Assembly: GCA_020849475.1 (NCBI GenBank) | Contig: JADLGE010000057.1 | Span: forward strand, 1-64,000 | Reading direction: 5' to 3' | Source: Gammaproteobacteria bacterium | GTDB lineage: Bacteria; Pseudomonadota; Gammaproteobacteria; Ga0077536 | DNA: 64,000 bases | In this document: positions 52,228 through 61,088 of the stretch, in pieces | Numbering within the stretch: the first letter of the stretch is position 1 | Layout of the letters: each line of letters opens with the position of its first letter | Position numbers and translations under genes: made by a program | The notes under the pieces: model-generated | Databases searched by the model: none | Seen by the model: only the letters and a program-made list of their open reading frames with translations | What the model was told of the DNA's origin: nothing

Positions 52228-52620
52228 TCAGGCCGCGCCGAACAACCACTCATGTATCAACCTGCCAGGCGCGAGCGTGAACGCCCCCGCTATCACGAGT
52301 CCACCGATGTACAGCTGGATCATGATGGCGCGATGACGCTGAATCTGCCCGCGTCGTGCTGCCACCAGCGCGGCCGGCACCGAGTAAAGCACCAGCAGGC
52401 ACAGCAGATGAATGACGCCGAAATGGTGGAGTACTTGCGGGCCCACTTTCGCGGGAAGGAATAGGGCAACGATGGCGGTCGAGAACATGAGTGCGAGATA
52501 GACCTTGCCGAATGATTTGTGAAGGTCTGTGCCTTTGTTCATGAACAGCAAGGTCGTGCCGAGGATGAATGCGGGGAGCACGGTCGCGACATGGAAGTAG
52601 ACGATGTGGCTGTAACTCAT
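52228..52620 (-). CDS. DUF2306 family membrane protein
   Basis: 130 residues with four hydrophobic segments (about 5-25, 38-57, 68-90, 102-120). The family spots are HKSFGKVYLALMFSTA (His at the start of TM2), HHFGVIHLLCLL, IQRHRAIMIQLYIGG and the C-terminal TLAPGRLIHEWLFG. Function unknown; some members are thought to bind haem or quinone through the His residues. It starts 10 bases before the LLM remnant stop on the same strand. Confidence 0.8.
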   Translation of the reverse strand: MSYSHIVYFHVATVLPAFILGTTLLFMNKGTDLHKSFGKVYLALMFSTAIVALFLPAKVGPQVLHHFGVIHLLCLLVLYSVPAALVAARRGQIQRHRAIMIQLYIGGLVIAGAFTLAPGRLIHEWLFGAA

Positions 52621-52629
52621 GTTTTCGCT

Positions 52630-53016
52630 TCAGGCTTTTGCAGCAGGATGCGTGCCGCCCGCATCCTGCCAGCGCTTCGCCCTCTCCACGACTTCATTCA
52701 CGCTGCGCGCCGCGTTGGTGATGAACTCGAGGCCGAAGCCGTCGAGCGATCGCCCTGCTTGCTGCAGATGATGCTTCACGCGCGCGAGATGCTTGAGTGG
52801 TTCGGCGCCGGCGAACATGATCAAGGGGTCGTGGAAAGGGTCCTTCTCGGTGTAGGGGCCCCACAGTTTCGGTTCGCGGTCGTGGCTGGCGCCGAGTACG
52901 TGGTCGTAGGCCAGCACGTGGTCGTAGCCCAAGGCTTCGGTGGCGAGCGCATAGCGGCGCACGGCGTCAGGGTCGCCGGCGAGTTCAATCGGCGGGTAGA
53001 CGGTGCCGATTTTCAT
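52630..53016 (-). pseudogene. LLM flavin oxidoreductase gene with its middle deleted
   Basis: The Met at 53016 has a good GAGGAG site and opens a normal LLM N-terminus (MKIGTVYPPIELAGDPDAVR, LGYDHVLAYDHVLGA, DPFHDPLIMFAG). The next residues are already C-terminal (RVKHHLQQAGRSLDGFGLEF, then the SVNEVVERAKRWQDAGGTH block). Roughly 150 residues are missing in frame, including the strands that build the flavin site. Total 128 residues against about 290 expected. The join lies near FAGAEPLKH, where short similar sequence (xFA) may have recombined. It is unlikely to be active. Confidence 0.7.
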
Positions 53017-53175
53017 GGGGCGCTCCTCGCGTGGTCGATACGCACGAGTGTACGCGGCGCTGCCGCGCCGGGCGATAACCCGATGGACCGGATGGTTAAA
53101 TCCGCCCTCGATGATTACACTCCCGGCGGCGCGCACCGCGCCCATTCCAACCGATACACCGGAGACCCCTGTCCC

Positions 53176-54249
53176 ATGTCCGACATGTTCGACTCGCTCG
53201 CCTTCGCGCGAGGCCCGGCCATGAAGAATCGCTTCATGCTCGCGCCCCTGACCAATTGCCAGAGCCACGCCGATGGCAGTCTGTCCGATGACGAATTCAA
53301 CTGGCTGCGCATGCGTGCCGTGGGTGGTTTCGGCCACACCATGACCTGCGCCGCCCACGTAATGAAAAGCGGCCAGGGCTTTCCCGGTCAGCTCGGTATT
53401 TTCGACGACGCCCTGCTGCCCGGTCTCACCCGTCTTGCCGATGCCATCCGCGCAGCGGGCAGCGTGTCCTCCGTGCAGCTCTATCACGGCGGCATGCGCT
53501 CGCCGGCCGACATCATCGGTCACCAGCCGTGGTGCCCGTCGAACAACGAAGAGTTCAAAGCCCGTGCGATGACGGTGTCGGAGATCGAGCAGTCGATTGA
53601 AGCCTTCATCAAGGCCGCTGAGCGCGCCGAAAAGGCCGGCTTCGACGGTGTGGAATTGCACGGCGCCCACGGTTACCTGCTGTGCCAGTTCCTGAGCGGT
53701 GAAACCAACCAGCGCAGCGACGGCTATGGCGGCTCGCTGGAGAATCGCTCGCGTCCGCTGTTCGAAGTCATCAAGGGCATACGTCAGCGTTGCGGCGCCA
53801 ACTTCCAGCTCGGCGTGCGCCTGTCACCGGAACGCTTCGGCATGAACATCGCCGATGCGCGCGCGGTGGCGCAACGTCTGATGGATGAAGATCAGACGGA
53901 TTACATCGACATGTCGCTGTGGGACGTGTTCGCCGAGCCGGAAGACGCGGCGCTCAAGGGCCGCAATCTCATGAGCTATTTCACCGAGTTGAAGCGCGGT
54001 CGCACGCGTCTCGGTGTGGCGGGCAAGATTCGTCGCCCGGAACACGTGAAAGCCGTGTTGGAATCAGACGTCGATTTCGCCTTGATTGGTCGCGCCGCCA
54101 TCCTCCATCACGACTTCCCCAAACTCGCCGCCAACCCCGATTTCCAACCGTTGGAATTGCCGGTGTCGCGCGCGCATCTGAAGTCGCAGTTCCTGGGGCA
54201 GGCCTTCATCAATTACATGGCCGGCTGGCCGCACTTCGTGTCTGACTGA
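53176..54249 (+). CDS. old yellow enzyme family NADH:flavin oxidoreductase
   Basis: FMN-dependent ene-reductase or related dehydrogenase, 357 residues from ATG 53176 with GGAG upstream. Barrel features: FMLAPLTNCQSHADG, VQLYHGGMRSPADIIG, FIKAAERAEKAGFDGVELHGAHGYLLCQFLS (HGAHGY), NQRSDGYGGSLENRSR, FQLGVRLSPERFG and a late LIGRAAILHHDFP. It lacks 4Fe-4S and NAD domains. Reduces activated C=C bonds in family precedents. It is flanked by the broken LLM gene. Confidence 0.92.
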   Translation: MSDMFDSLAFARGPAMKNRFMLAPLTNCQSHADGSLSDDEFNWLRMRAVGGFGHTMTCAAHVMKSGQGFPGQLGIFDDALLPGLTRLADAIRAAGSVSSVQLYHGGMRSPADIIGHQPWCPSNNEEFKARAMTVSEIEQSIEAFIKAAERAEKAGFDGVELHGAHGYLLCQFLSGETNQRSDGYGGSLENRSRPLFEVIKGIRQRCGANFQLGVRLSPERFGMNIADARAVAQRLMDEDQTDYIDMSLWDVFAEPEDAALKGRNLMSYFTELKRGRTRLGVAGKIRRPEHVKAVLESDVDFALIGRAAILHHDFPKLAANPDFQPLELPVSRAHLKSQFLGQAFINYMAGWPHFVSD

Positions 54250-54263
54250 GCCTTTCCTCCGCC

Positions 54264-54288
54264 GGCCGGCGTCGCGCTGACGCCGGCC
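54264..54288. terminator. hairpin between convergent oxidoreductase and DUF4399 genes
   Basis: GGCCGGCGTC-GCGCT-GACGCCGGCC, a perfect 10-bp stem with a 5-base loop, 15 bases after the ene-reductase stop and 13 bases before the DUF4399 stop. No long T-tract. Confidence 0.65.
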
Positions 54289-54300
54289 GCGCGTCTCAAA

Positions 54301-54702
54301 TCATTCCACCGTGACGGTGATTGGCTTCGACATCACCGGTGTCGCGTGCGGCACATGCGCAAAATCGCCGAGCAACAATTGCAGCGTGTGCTTGCCGGGC
54401 GGCAGGGTCAAAGTGGTTTCAGTCTGGCCCGCGCCAAAGTGGCGATGCTGATCGTCCTTGGCGATGGGCTTGGTCAGATCGGGCAGCGGCGTATCAATCA
54501 GCAGGTGATGATGGCCAGTGTTTTCCATCTTGGTGCCGGCCGGCGCCACACCCCAGGGATTGCGCAAGCCGAAGACCACCGTGAAAGGACTTTTGACCGT
54601 GGCGCCATCGGCGGGCGAGACGATGTAGGCAGCGGGCTCGTCGGCGTTCGCGACGGCAGCGAACAGCGCGAGGGCAAAGGCGAAAGGAATGCGCTTGAAC
54701 AT
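54301..54702 (-). CDS. secreted DUF4399 family protein
   Basis: 133 residues from the Met at 54702, with a signal peptide (FKRIPFAFALALFAAVANA). The family pattern is clear: YIVSPADGATVKSPFTVVFGL, GVAPAGTKMENTGHHHLLID (His cluster), QHRHFGAGQTETTLTLPPG and HTLQLLLGDFAHVPHATP. A periplasmic beta domain of unknown function; the three-His run suggests metal binding (inference). Upstream Mets at 54717 and 54732 are possible but lack the signal pattern. Confidence 0.85.
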   Translation of the reverse strand: MFKRIPFAFALALFAAVANADEPAAYIVSPADGATVKSPFTVVFGLRNPWGVAPAGTKMENTGHHHLLIDTPLPDLTKPIAKDDQHRHFGAGQTETTLTLPPGKHTLQLLLGDFAHVPHATPVMSKPITVTVE

Positions 54703-54778
54703 GTAAAGAGGCCTCATGGACGGGGGCCTCATGCTAGCAAACTGGCGCGCGGCTCGCGCCTTCAGTCTCGTATCGCTG

Positions 54779-55861
54779 TCACGGCATGATGGCGCGCGCG
54801 GCGAAACCCATGCCGGTGGAAAGCGCCGGAGAATTACGGAAAGACTGTGGGGGCATTTTCGGCCGTGCCTGCGGTGCAACCGTGGTCGCGGTGCTGGCCG
54901 GCGCGCTCGGCATTGGTTGACTCACGATCACTTCCGGACCGGCGGCGGGCCCAGGATTCGGCACACGGCGGCCGGCCTGCTCGAGCATGGCCTGTGAGTA
55001 GGCGATACCGTTAAGAATCTCCGGCAGGGCCGGGCTGCGCTGTCGTGCAACACTGAACAGTTGCAGGGAGCCAGCATAGTTGCCGGCCTCCTGCTCAACC
55101 ACCGCACGCGCAATCCAGGGTTCGGCCTTGTCGGCATCGAGCGAACAGGCGCGCGCCAGATAGGCGCGTGCGTTGTCTAGATTGAGCTGCATGAGTTCCG
55201 CCACGCCCGCCCAGTAAAACGGCAGCCAGTTGTCGTGGTCGATTTCCAGCAGCGGCGCGAGCGTCAGCAGGGCCGAACCGTAATCGCCATTGGCAATCTG
55301 CAGGCGCGCGGTGATCTGGCGCAGGTTCTGGTGATTGGGCAGGCGCGCGAGCGCAGTGCGTGCCGCCATGAGCGCGCCGCGGATGTCGCCGGATTTTTCA
55401 CGTTGCAGGATGCGCGGCACTTGGCGATCGAGATCGCTGCTGGCGGCGAGCTTGCCGTCCTTGCGCATGTGCGCGAAGCGTTCGGTGGCGGCCTTGTGAT
55501 CGTCCGTGCTGACTTTCTCTTCCGGGCCCAGCACCAGTTCACCGCCGTCTTCGAGCGGGATGCCGGCCACGGCTTTTTCAGACATCACGGCCGGGCCGCC
55601 TTCGTTGGGCGTGAGGCCCGCCTCGGGCACGACTGGCGGCAGCGGCGCGAGGCTTTCGGCAGATGCGGCGGACGGTGCGCTCGTCACTGCCGGCGCGGCG
55701 TTGGCGGCCGCATTGGCATTGACGCCCGCGGCCGGCGCGACGGCCATATTCTGATTGAGACCCGCGGCGGGCGGCGCCTGGGCATCCAGCGCCCACGCCT
55801 GCCCCGCGCCCATCACGGCGCACAGAGCCAAGCTCAAAGCGGTGTGCTTGTGCGACTTCAT
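54779..55861 (-). CDS. periplasmic TPR protein of the pilus operon (MshN-like)
   Basis: 360 residues: signal peptide (HTALSLALCAVMGAGQAWA), an Ala/Pro-rich linker (about 26-110), then TPR-type helices (about 140-300: RGALMAARTALARLPNHQNL, YGSALLTLAPLLEIDHDNWL, AYLARACSLDADKAEPWI) and a Pro-rich tail. MshN-like proteins help assemble MSHA pili. It is the last gene of the operon, 1 base after the secretin stop, and has no fixed enzymatic role. Confidence 0.7.
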   Translation of the reverse strand: MKSHKHTALSLALCAVMGAGQAWALDAQAPPAAGLNQNMAVAPAAGVNANAAANAAPAVTSAPSAASAESLAPLPPVVPEAGLTPNEGGPAVMSEKAVAGIPLEDGGELVLGPEEKVSTDDHKAATERFAHMRKDGKLAASSDLDRQVPRILQREKSGDIRGALMAARTALARLPNHQNLRQITARLQIANGDYGSALLTLAPLLEIDHDNWLPFYWAGVAELMQLNLDNARAYLARACSLDADKAEPWIARAVVEQEAGNYAGSLQLFSVARQRSPALPEILNGIAYSQAMLEQAGRRVPNPGPAAGPEVIVSQPMPSAPASTATTVAPQARPKMPPQSFRNSPALSTGMGFAARAIMP

Positions 55862-55862
55862 G

Positions 55863-57476
55863 TCAGTAGCCTCCCTGCGCGAGCGGCGTGCCTCGTGACA
55901 AGTTCGGCCCGACCAGCTTGGGCGTCATGAAGATCACGAGTTCCTGTTTGCTGTGCTGGTTGTAGCGGCCTTTGAACAGATTGCCGGCAACAGGAATATC
56001 GCTCAAACCCGGCACACCGCGCGTGGTGTCGCTGTTGGTATCGGAGATGAGTCCACCGATGACGACGGTCTCACCACTCTGCGCACGCACCAGTGACGTC
56101 GACTGGCGGATGTCGAGATTGGGCGCGGTGCTCTGCACCTGGCCATTGTCACCCACCACCTGCGTGACGCTCGAAACGCGCGTGATGACGGGATAAACAT
56201 CAATCATGATCATGCCGTCGTTGGAGATCTGCGGGGTCAGGCCGAGCACGATACCCTCGGTCACCACCTGCGGCACGTCGCTGGAGGCAGTGGTGGCGCC
56301 GGCCGCCGAAGTATCGGTCACCTGCTCACGACGGAAGAAGGTTCTGTCGGTGCCGACCTTGATCATGCCGGCCTGGTTATTGAGCGTGCGGATATGCGGC
56401 TGCGAAACCACGCGCACATCGCCCTGCTGCTTGAGCGCATCGATGACCGCCGACAGGCGAATCGCGCCGCTGGTCGCCACATCGAGCAATCCTAAGGAAA
56501 ACACGTTGGCCGCGGGCGTTACGCCGCCGGCCGGCTGTTTGACGATGCTCGAGGTATTGAAATCAATCTGCTTGCCGCTGTGAAACTGCGACATGGCGCG
56601 CTGCCAGTCGATGCCGAGCGCGAAGTCATCGTTCAAAGTGACTTCGACGATGCGCACTTCGATGTCGACCTGACGCTGCACGGCTTCGTTGACGTCACCT
56701 AGATAACGCCCGACTTCGCGCACACGCCGCATCTGGTCGGTGACCATGATGGTGCCGGCGGTGCGATTGACCACCAGCCGCGCATTGGGCGAGAGCATGG
56801 AACGCAGCTGGGCTTCGAGTTCATCCCAGAACGGCACACTGCCTTGCTGGCTGACCGACACGCTGCCGCCACCCTGCTCGCTGCCGCCGCCGCTATTGCC
56901 TGCCGCGCCGCCGCCGCTGCTGCCGGTGCCACCACTGCCGCCGCCACCGCTGCTGGAAGCGGCGCTGGTGGTGCTGGATGAGGTGGCGATGGCTTCGCCC
57001 TGACGCACCACGCGGATGTAGTCGACCGAGAACGTGCGCGTGGCGGTGGAGCGCACACGCACCAGGCCGCCATCACGTTCCCAGTGATAGCCGAGACTGC
57101 CGAGCATCGCTTCCATGGCCTGATCGAACGGCAGGTCGTGAAATTCAACGTTGATGCTGCCGGTCACATCCTTGTCGACCACGATATTGAGCTTGTAGGC
57201 GCGTGCGAACAGCGCCAGCACCTGGTCGATGGGAAAGTCCCGCGCGAAGAAGCTGTAAAGCTGTTCGGTGGTCTGGGTCGGCAGTTGATCGGTGTCGCTG
57301 GCCGGCATCACCAGTCGCGCCGCTATCGGTGGTGGCAATACGGCCGGCGCCGTGGGCAGCGGTGTGACGGTGGCCACGGGCGCCACGATTGGCGGCGTTT
57401 GGCGGACCGGCGCGCTGCCGCAGCCGCCGAGCATCAGCGCGGCCATGGCCCAGGCAAATCTGTGCGGAGAATTCAT
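55863..57476 (-). CDS. mshL: MSHA-type secretin (MshL-like outer-membrane pore)
   Basis: 537 residues. A lipoprotein signal ends MLGGCG (Cys19). An N-terminal STN-like domain (FFARDFPIDQVLALFARAYKLNIVVDKDV) and a secretin N1-type domain are separated by a long Ser/Gly-rich linker (about 165-205). The secretin core has the signature VVSQPHIRTLNNQAGMIKVGTD, GIVLGLTPQISNDGMIMIDVYP, TSLVRAQSGETVVIGGLISD and GVPGLSDIPVAGNLF, then LVIFMTPKLV. It forms the outer-membrane channel of the pilus. GAGGGATGA precedes the ATG. Confidence 0.93.
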   Translation of the reverse strand: MNSPHRFAWAMAALMLGGCGSAPVRQTPPIVAPVATVTPLPTAPAVLPPPIAARLVMPASDTDQLPTQTTEQLYSFFARDFPIDQVLALFARAYKLNIVVDKDVTGSINVEFHDLPFDQAMEAMLGSLGYHWERDGGLVRVRSTATRTFSVDYIRVVRQGEAIATSSSTTSAASSSGGGGSGGTGSSGGGAAGNSGGGSEQGGGSVSVSQQGSVPFWDELEAQLRSMLSPNARLVVNRTAGTIMVTDQMRRVREVGRYLGDVNEAVQRQVDIEVRIVEVTLNDDFALGIDWQRAMSQFHSGKQIDFNTSSIVKQPAGGVTPAANVFSLGLLDVATSGAIRLSAVIDALKQQGDVRVVSQPHIRTLNNQAGMIKVGTDRTFFRREQVTDTSAAGATTASSDVPQVVTEGIVLGLTPQISNDGMIMIDVYPVITRVSSVTQVVGDNGQVQSTAPNLDIRQSTSLVRAQSGETVVIGGLISDTNSDTTRGVPGLSDIPVAGNLFKGRYNQHSKQELVIFMTPKLVGPNLSRGTPLAQGGY

Positions 57477-57510
57477 CAGGTCATCCCTCTCGAAAAACGA
57501 GTCCCTCTAC

Positions 57511-57526
57511 CCGATAGCGCTATCGG
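57511..57526. repeat. 16-bp perfect palindrome in the pilus operon
   Basis: CCGATAGC-GCTATCGG lies in the 105-bp gap between the PilP/MshK-like gene and mshL. It may be an mRNA hairpin that adjusts secretin expression; no partner copies were seen. Confidence 0.4.
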
Positions 57527-57581
57527 CGCGCGGCGAGGGAAGCTTTAGGGCTGACTTTTGACGGAGGCGCCTAAGCGCCAT

Positions 57582-58148
57582 TCAACGGACGGGCAATCTC
57601 AGCAGCAAGGGTTCGGCGGCGTCTGCGCCACGGCCGAGCGCCACGGAGGTCGGAGCTATCTTCAGCACCGGGCGGCCGCTGACCTTGTCACCGACGCGCA
57701 CCATGTGACCGTCGATGACGGCAATCTGGGCGGACGGCGTGCTCAACACGGCTTCCAGCATCGGCACCGCCGGCAGGGTTTCGACCACAGGCGCCTCGAC
57801 CACCGGCACGGGTGCGTCGGGCACGCTCACCTGCGGCGCCGCGACGGCCGCCGGGCCGAAGGGGTCACGCACCGGCGAGTGATCCCAGCGCAACTGCGTG
57901 GGCGTGCGCGGCGTATCCGTGCTGGGTTCGATGATCAGGGTATCGCCGCTGGTGGCGTCGACCGCGGCGGGGTCAACACTCGCTGCGGCGTCTTGCGTCA
58001 CTTCACTCACGACTGCCACCGGCGCTGGCGGCTCGGCGCTGACGACGCCGCCGGGAAAGAATATCGAGCGCATTTGCACCCACCACAGCGCCGCCATGCC
58101 GAGCACGAGCCCGCCGACCACCCACGGATTACGCAGCAGCTTGTTCAT
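57582..58148 (-). CDS. MshK/PilP-like inner-membrane lipidless assembly protein
   Basis: 188 residues: one N-terminal membrane helix (NPWVVGGLVLGMAALWWVQM), a low-complexity Pro/Ala/Asp-rich linker (about 35-125) and a short C-terminal beta domain (LEAVLSTPSAQIAVIDGHMVRVGDKVSGRPVLKI) like the homology region of MshK/GspC/PilP. Start overlaps the upstream stop by 4 bases (ATGA). It would link the inner-membrane platform to the secretin. Confidence 0.7.
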   Translation of the reverse strand: MNKLLRNPWVVGGLVLGMAALWWVQMRSIFFPGGVVSAEPPAPVAVVSEVTQDAAASVDPAAVDATSGDTLIIEPSTDTPRTPTQLRWDHSPVRDPFGPAAVAAPQVSVPDAPVPVVEAPVVETLPAVPMLEAVLSTPSAQIAVIDGHMVRVGDKVSGRPVLKIAPTSVALGRGADAAEPLLLRLPVR

Positions 58149-58903
58149 GGTTGCCCGCCATCGACGCTGACCTGATTGCTGACCAGCGACGGCGGCGCGT
58201 CCTCGGCCGCGTCTTCGTCGGCGCCTGGTTCCTGCGTCGGCGCGCGGTCGAAGCCGTCACGCGTGCGCATCCACACCCGATATTCGAAGTTCATGCGGGT
58301 CATGCCTCGGCCTTCGCTCTCGCCATAGGCCGCCACCAGCTCACCCGCCCAGCGCGCTTCGCCGAGTTGGCGCAGCAAGGCCATGCCATCGGCAAATACC
58401 TGTGCGCGACTGCCTTCATGGGCCTGCACCGTCAGCAGTAGCGGCACCGCCAACAGGCCCGGGCGCGATTCCAGCCGCTGTTCTTCATTGACGGTATAAG
58501 TGAGATCGATGGCGCGCGCGGCGCCACTGGCCTGCAGTTCATGCAGCCAGGTAGCGAGCGAGCCGTAGTCCGGTATGAGCTTGCGCTCGGCTTCGTCTAT
58601 CTTGTCTTCGAGATGCTGGTATTGCAGGCGTAGCACCGTGGCCCGCAAGTCTTCCAGCGCCAGACGCAAACTCACTTCACGCTGGATGGCATCGTTGTAA
58701 TCGTTGGCGGTCTGCAACTGCACGACCATCGTCCAGCACGTGAGGGCGATGGCGGAGCTCAGCAATAGACCCAGCAAAGCCTTGGTGTAGAGATTGCGCC
58801 CGAACCAGTCCGCCGCTTCGCTGACGCGCTGCGCATTGCGGATACGCCAATTGGCGGTGGGGACGGCGCGGCCGTCGCGACGACGATCGGCGGCGGTCGT
58901 CAT
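58145..58903 (-). CDS. PilO/MshJ-like pilus assembly protein
   Basis: 252 residues from the Met at 58903, overlapping the upstream stop (ATGA). A single membrane helix (about 42-62, LLGLLLSSAIALTCWTMVVQ) is followed by a coiled coil (ALEDLRATVLRLQYQHLEDKIDEAERKLIP) and a ferredoxin-like domain (LHELQASGAARAIDLTYTV ... ALLRQLGEARW), the PilO layout. A C-terminal acidic tail (EPGADEDAAEDAP) is extra. Confidence 0.75.
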   Translation of the reverse strand: MTTAADRRRDGRAVPTANWRIRNAQRVSEAADWFGRNLYTKALLGLLLSSAIALTCWTMVVQLQTANDYNDAIQREVSLRLALEDLRATVLRLQYQHLEDKIDEAERKLIPDYGSLATWLHELQASGAARAIDLTYTVNEEQRLESRPGLLAVPLLLTVQAHEGSRAQVFADGMALLRQLGEARWAGELVAAYGESEGRGMTRMNFEYRVWMRTRDGFDRAPTQEPGADEDAAEDAPPSLVSNQVSVDGGQP

Positions 58904-60285
58904 TGCAGTTGGCCGCGCATGGCAAAGCGAATCGGGCCACTGGCGGCCGCGCCGCTGCGCAATTGCTGTAGCCAGGTCTGGCGCCAGCCGGGATTCACAT
59001 GCGCGTTCCACGGCGCGCGTTCCAAAGTCGCGCTCAGGCCTTCGAGGGTCGGCAAGGTCACTTCCAGACGTGTGTCGGCCATGCCTTCAAGACGGAAATC
59101 CCAGGCCTCGTCACCACGCCGGATGCTGGCCTGGGTGAGTGTCAATGTCGCGGGCAGGTCGTGCGCCAACTGGTGCATGAAGCTGGCCGGCAGAGGCGCA
59201 AGTCCTGGCGTCAACTGCCGCAGTCGATCGCGTTGCGCCATGAGCTTGGCGTAGTCGGTGTCGAGCTGCGCGCTTTCGGCTTCAAGGGCCGGCAGCGCCG
59301 CCAAGGCCAGGCCGCCGCGGTTTGCCACACGCGCATTGAACTGCGTGACCCACGCCACGCTGGCGAGCGCCACCACCCACATCACCGCGGTGGCCAGCAT
59401 CGCAGCGCGCGTCAGCGCGCGCTGCGACAGCGCCCGTTGGCGAAAGCGCGGCACGAGGTTGCCGAGCACACTCAAGTCGACCTTGGCGGCGCCACGTGCC
59501 CAGGTGAATTCCGAGTCGTCCACCGCCACTTCGCGCAGCGGCATTTCGAATGACGCACCGACGCGCGCCGGCATCTCGCCATCGAGCGCGAAAATGCAGG
59601 TCGCATCGATGGACTTGCCAATCTTCTGCTTGGCGAACAGCGCCGTGCGATTGGTTTCCAGCAACACGCGCTCATCGGGACTGTCGTGCTCGCCGATGGC
59701 CACCGTGCGTGCAAACACCACGCACGGGTCGGCACGCACCACGCACAGCATCGCGCGCTCACGCAGCACCACGGTCGCAAGCACCACGTCTTGCGGCGTG
59801 GTGCAGGCCGGCTGCGCCATGCGCGCCACCAGTTCGGCCAGCGGCACGATGGAGCGCACCTGCAGGAAATGCTCTTCGCAAATGCGAATCATGGCGTCGA
59901 CGAGGCGCTTGGGCGCCAGATGCAGCAGCACCGTGCGGCCGGTCTGCGCGCGCTCGTCGGCAATCGCTCGATAAGTCCACGCGGCCGGCTCGCTGAAGCT
60001 CTTGTCGGCCTCCACGCGGCGCGCCACCATGCGTTCAAGGTCGGCTGCCGAGGTAGGCGGCGCTTCGAAGGACAGATGACCGCTGTCGTCGTTGGCGAAA
60101 ACTATCGCTATCGGCCCCGACGGCAGGGCCAGCGCAGCGTGCGCGGTGCTGACCGCTTCGGCAAAGCCCGCCAGCGAATCAACCGTCTCGGCGGCGTGAT
60201 AAACCGCCACCACCTTGCCACGCTGCAAACGGACGGCGCGAAACTCGCCAAATACCCAGCTTATGACGCCGACCAGTTTGCTCAC
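58900..60285 (-). CDS. PilM-PilN-type fusion (MshI/GspL-like)
   Basis: 461 residues, GTG start at 60285 overlapping the prepilin stop (GTGA). Residues about 1-270 are an actin-like PilM domain (RAVRLQRGKVVAVYHAAE, PLAELVARMAQP, VLATVVLRERAMLCVV). A membrane helix (about 296-317, MLATAVMWVVALASVAWVTQF) and a periplasmic PilN-like part (SAQLDTDYAKLMAQRDRLRQL, TLTLTQASIRRG) follow. It would form the inner-membrane platform with the PilO-like protein in one chain, as in GspL/MshI. Confidence 0.75.
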   Translation of the reverse strand: MSKLVGVISWVFGEFRAVRLQRGKVVAVYHAAETVDSLAGFAEAVSTAHAALALPSGPIAIVFANDDSGHLSFEAPPTSAADLERMVARRVEADKSFSEPAAWTYRAIADERAQTGRTVLLHLAPKRLVDAMIRICEEHFLQVRSIVPLAELVARMAQPACTTPQDVVLATVVLRERAMLCVVRADPCVVFARTVAIGEHDSPDERVLLETNRTALFAKQKIGKSIDATCIFALDGEMPARVGASFEMPLREVAVDDSEFTWARGAAKVDLSVLGNLVPRFRQRALSQRALTRAAMLATAVMWVVALASVAWVTQFNARVANRGGLALAALPALEAESAQLDTDYAKLMAQRDRLRQLTPGLAPLPASFMHQLAHDLPATLTLTQASIRRGDEAWDFRLEGMADTRLEVTLPTLEGLSATLERAPWNAHVNPGWRQTWLQQLRSGAAASGPIRFAMRGQLQ

Positions 60286-61088
60286 GGCGCGCTCCACGAG
60301 AACACCGGCGTCGCGCCGCCAGAAGATACGTAACTGAGCTCACGCGGAGCCGTGACCAGCACCGCGCGCTCCAGCGCACCGGCAGGAAACGGCGGCTTGC
60401 GCAGCGACACCTTGCTGCCCTTCAAGAGGTAGCGCGTGATGCCCGTGCCGCCCCCGGCGCTGACCGCGGGCAGGGAAATCGCACCTCTCGCTTCTATGCT
60501 GTAACCGACCGCGCTGGTGAATTGATTGGTGAGCAGCACCGGCAGGAACCAGCTGCCGAGATGGATGCGTTGCACGCGCACGCGCGCGCCTTCCTTGACG
60601 GTCGCGGCGGCGGTCTGATCCCAGATGGCATTGAAGGCCGCGGCCGTGGTTGGCGCCGCCAGTGCATTGCGCGTGAGATCCGACACAATCATGATGCGCG
60701 GCGAGACCGGCGCCGTGGTGCGGCCGTTGGTCTGCGTGTATCCCGCGAACGCGGTGGCGGTGGTGGTGAAGAAACGCGGGTCGACGTAGTAGCCGCGTCT
60801 GAAGCCGCGCTCGTTGAGATTGACCTTGTTGCTGCTCATGCTGGTCACGCCGGCCAGCGCCGCCACCCAGCCAGCGGCATTGGGAATGCGCTTGTTGGCA
60901 GTGGTATAGGTATCGAGCGCGCCAGCCAGCGCCGTCAGATCCTTGCCTTCGGCCTCCATCACGGCTTCATCGACACCCTTCACCACGTTCGGCACCAGCA
61001 CCGCGGCCAGCGTCGAAATAATGGCCAGCACGCCGATCATTTCGATCAACGTGAAGCCGCGAGCGGTGCGTGTCGCGGTGCGGTTCAT
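60282..61088 (-). CDS. type IV prepilin-like protein
   Basis: 268 residues. An N-terminal prepilin signal with cleavage site RG|FTLIEMIGVLAIISTLAAVL, Glu at position 5 of the mature protein, and a hydrophobic helix. A large globular domain follows (KDLTALAGALDTYTTANKRI, GGGTGITRYLLKGSKVSL). Longer than typical pilins (about 150), so it may be a pseudopilin or a specialised subunit. Start overlaps the upstream GspF-like stop (ATGA). Confidence 0.85.
   Translation of the reverse strand: MNRTATRTARGFTLIEMIGVLAIISTLAAVLVPNVVKGVDEAVMEAEGKDLTALAGALDTYTTANKRIPNAAGWVAALAGVTSMSSNKVNLNERGFRRGYYVDPRFFTTTATAFAGYTQTNGRTTAPVSPRIMIVSDLTRNALAAPTTAAAFNAIWDQTAAATVKEGARVRVQRIHLGSWFLPVLLTNQFTSAVGYSIEARGAISLPAVSAGGGTGITRYLLKGSKVSLRKPPFPAGALERAVLVTAPRELSYVSSGGATPVFSWSAP

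Noticed and set aside
52519-53175. 219-codon N-terminal extension of the ene-reductase
   Set aside because: It is antisense to the LLM remnant and DUF2306 gene; the family N-terminus starts at 53176 with a ribosome site.
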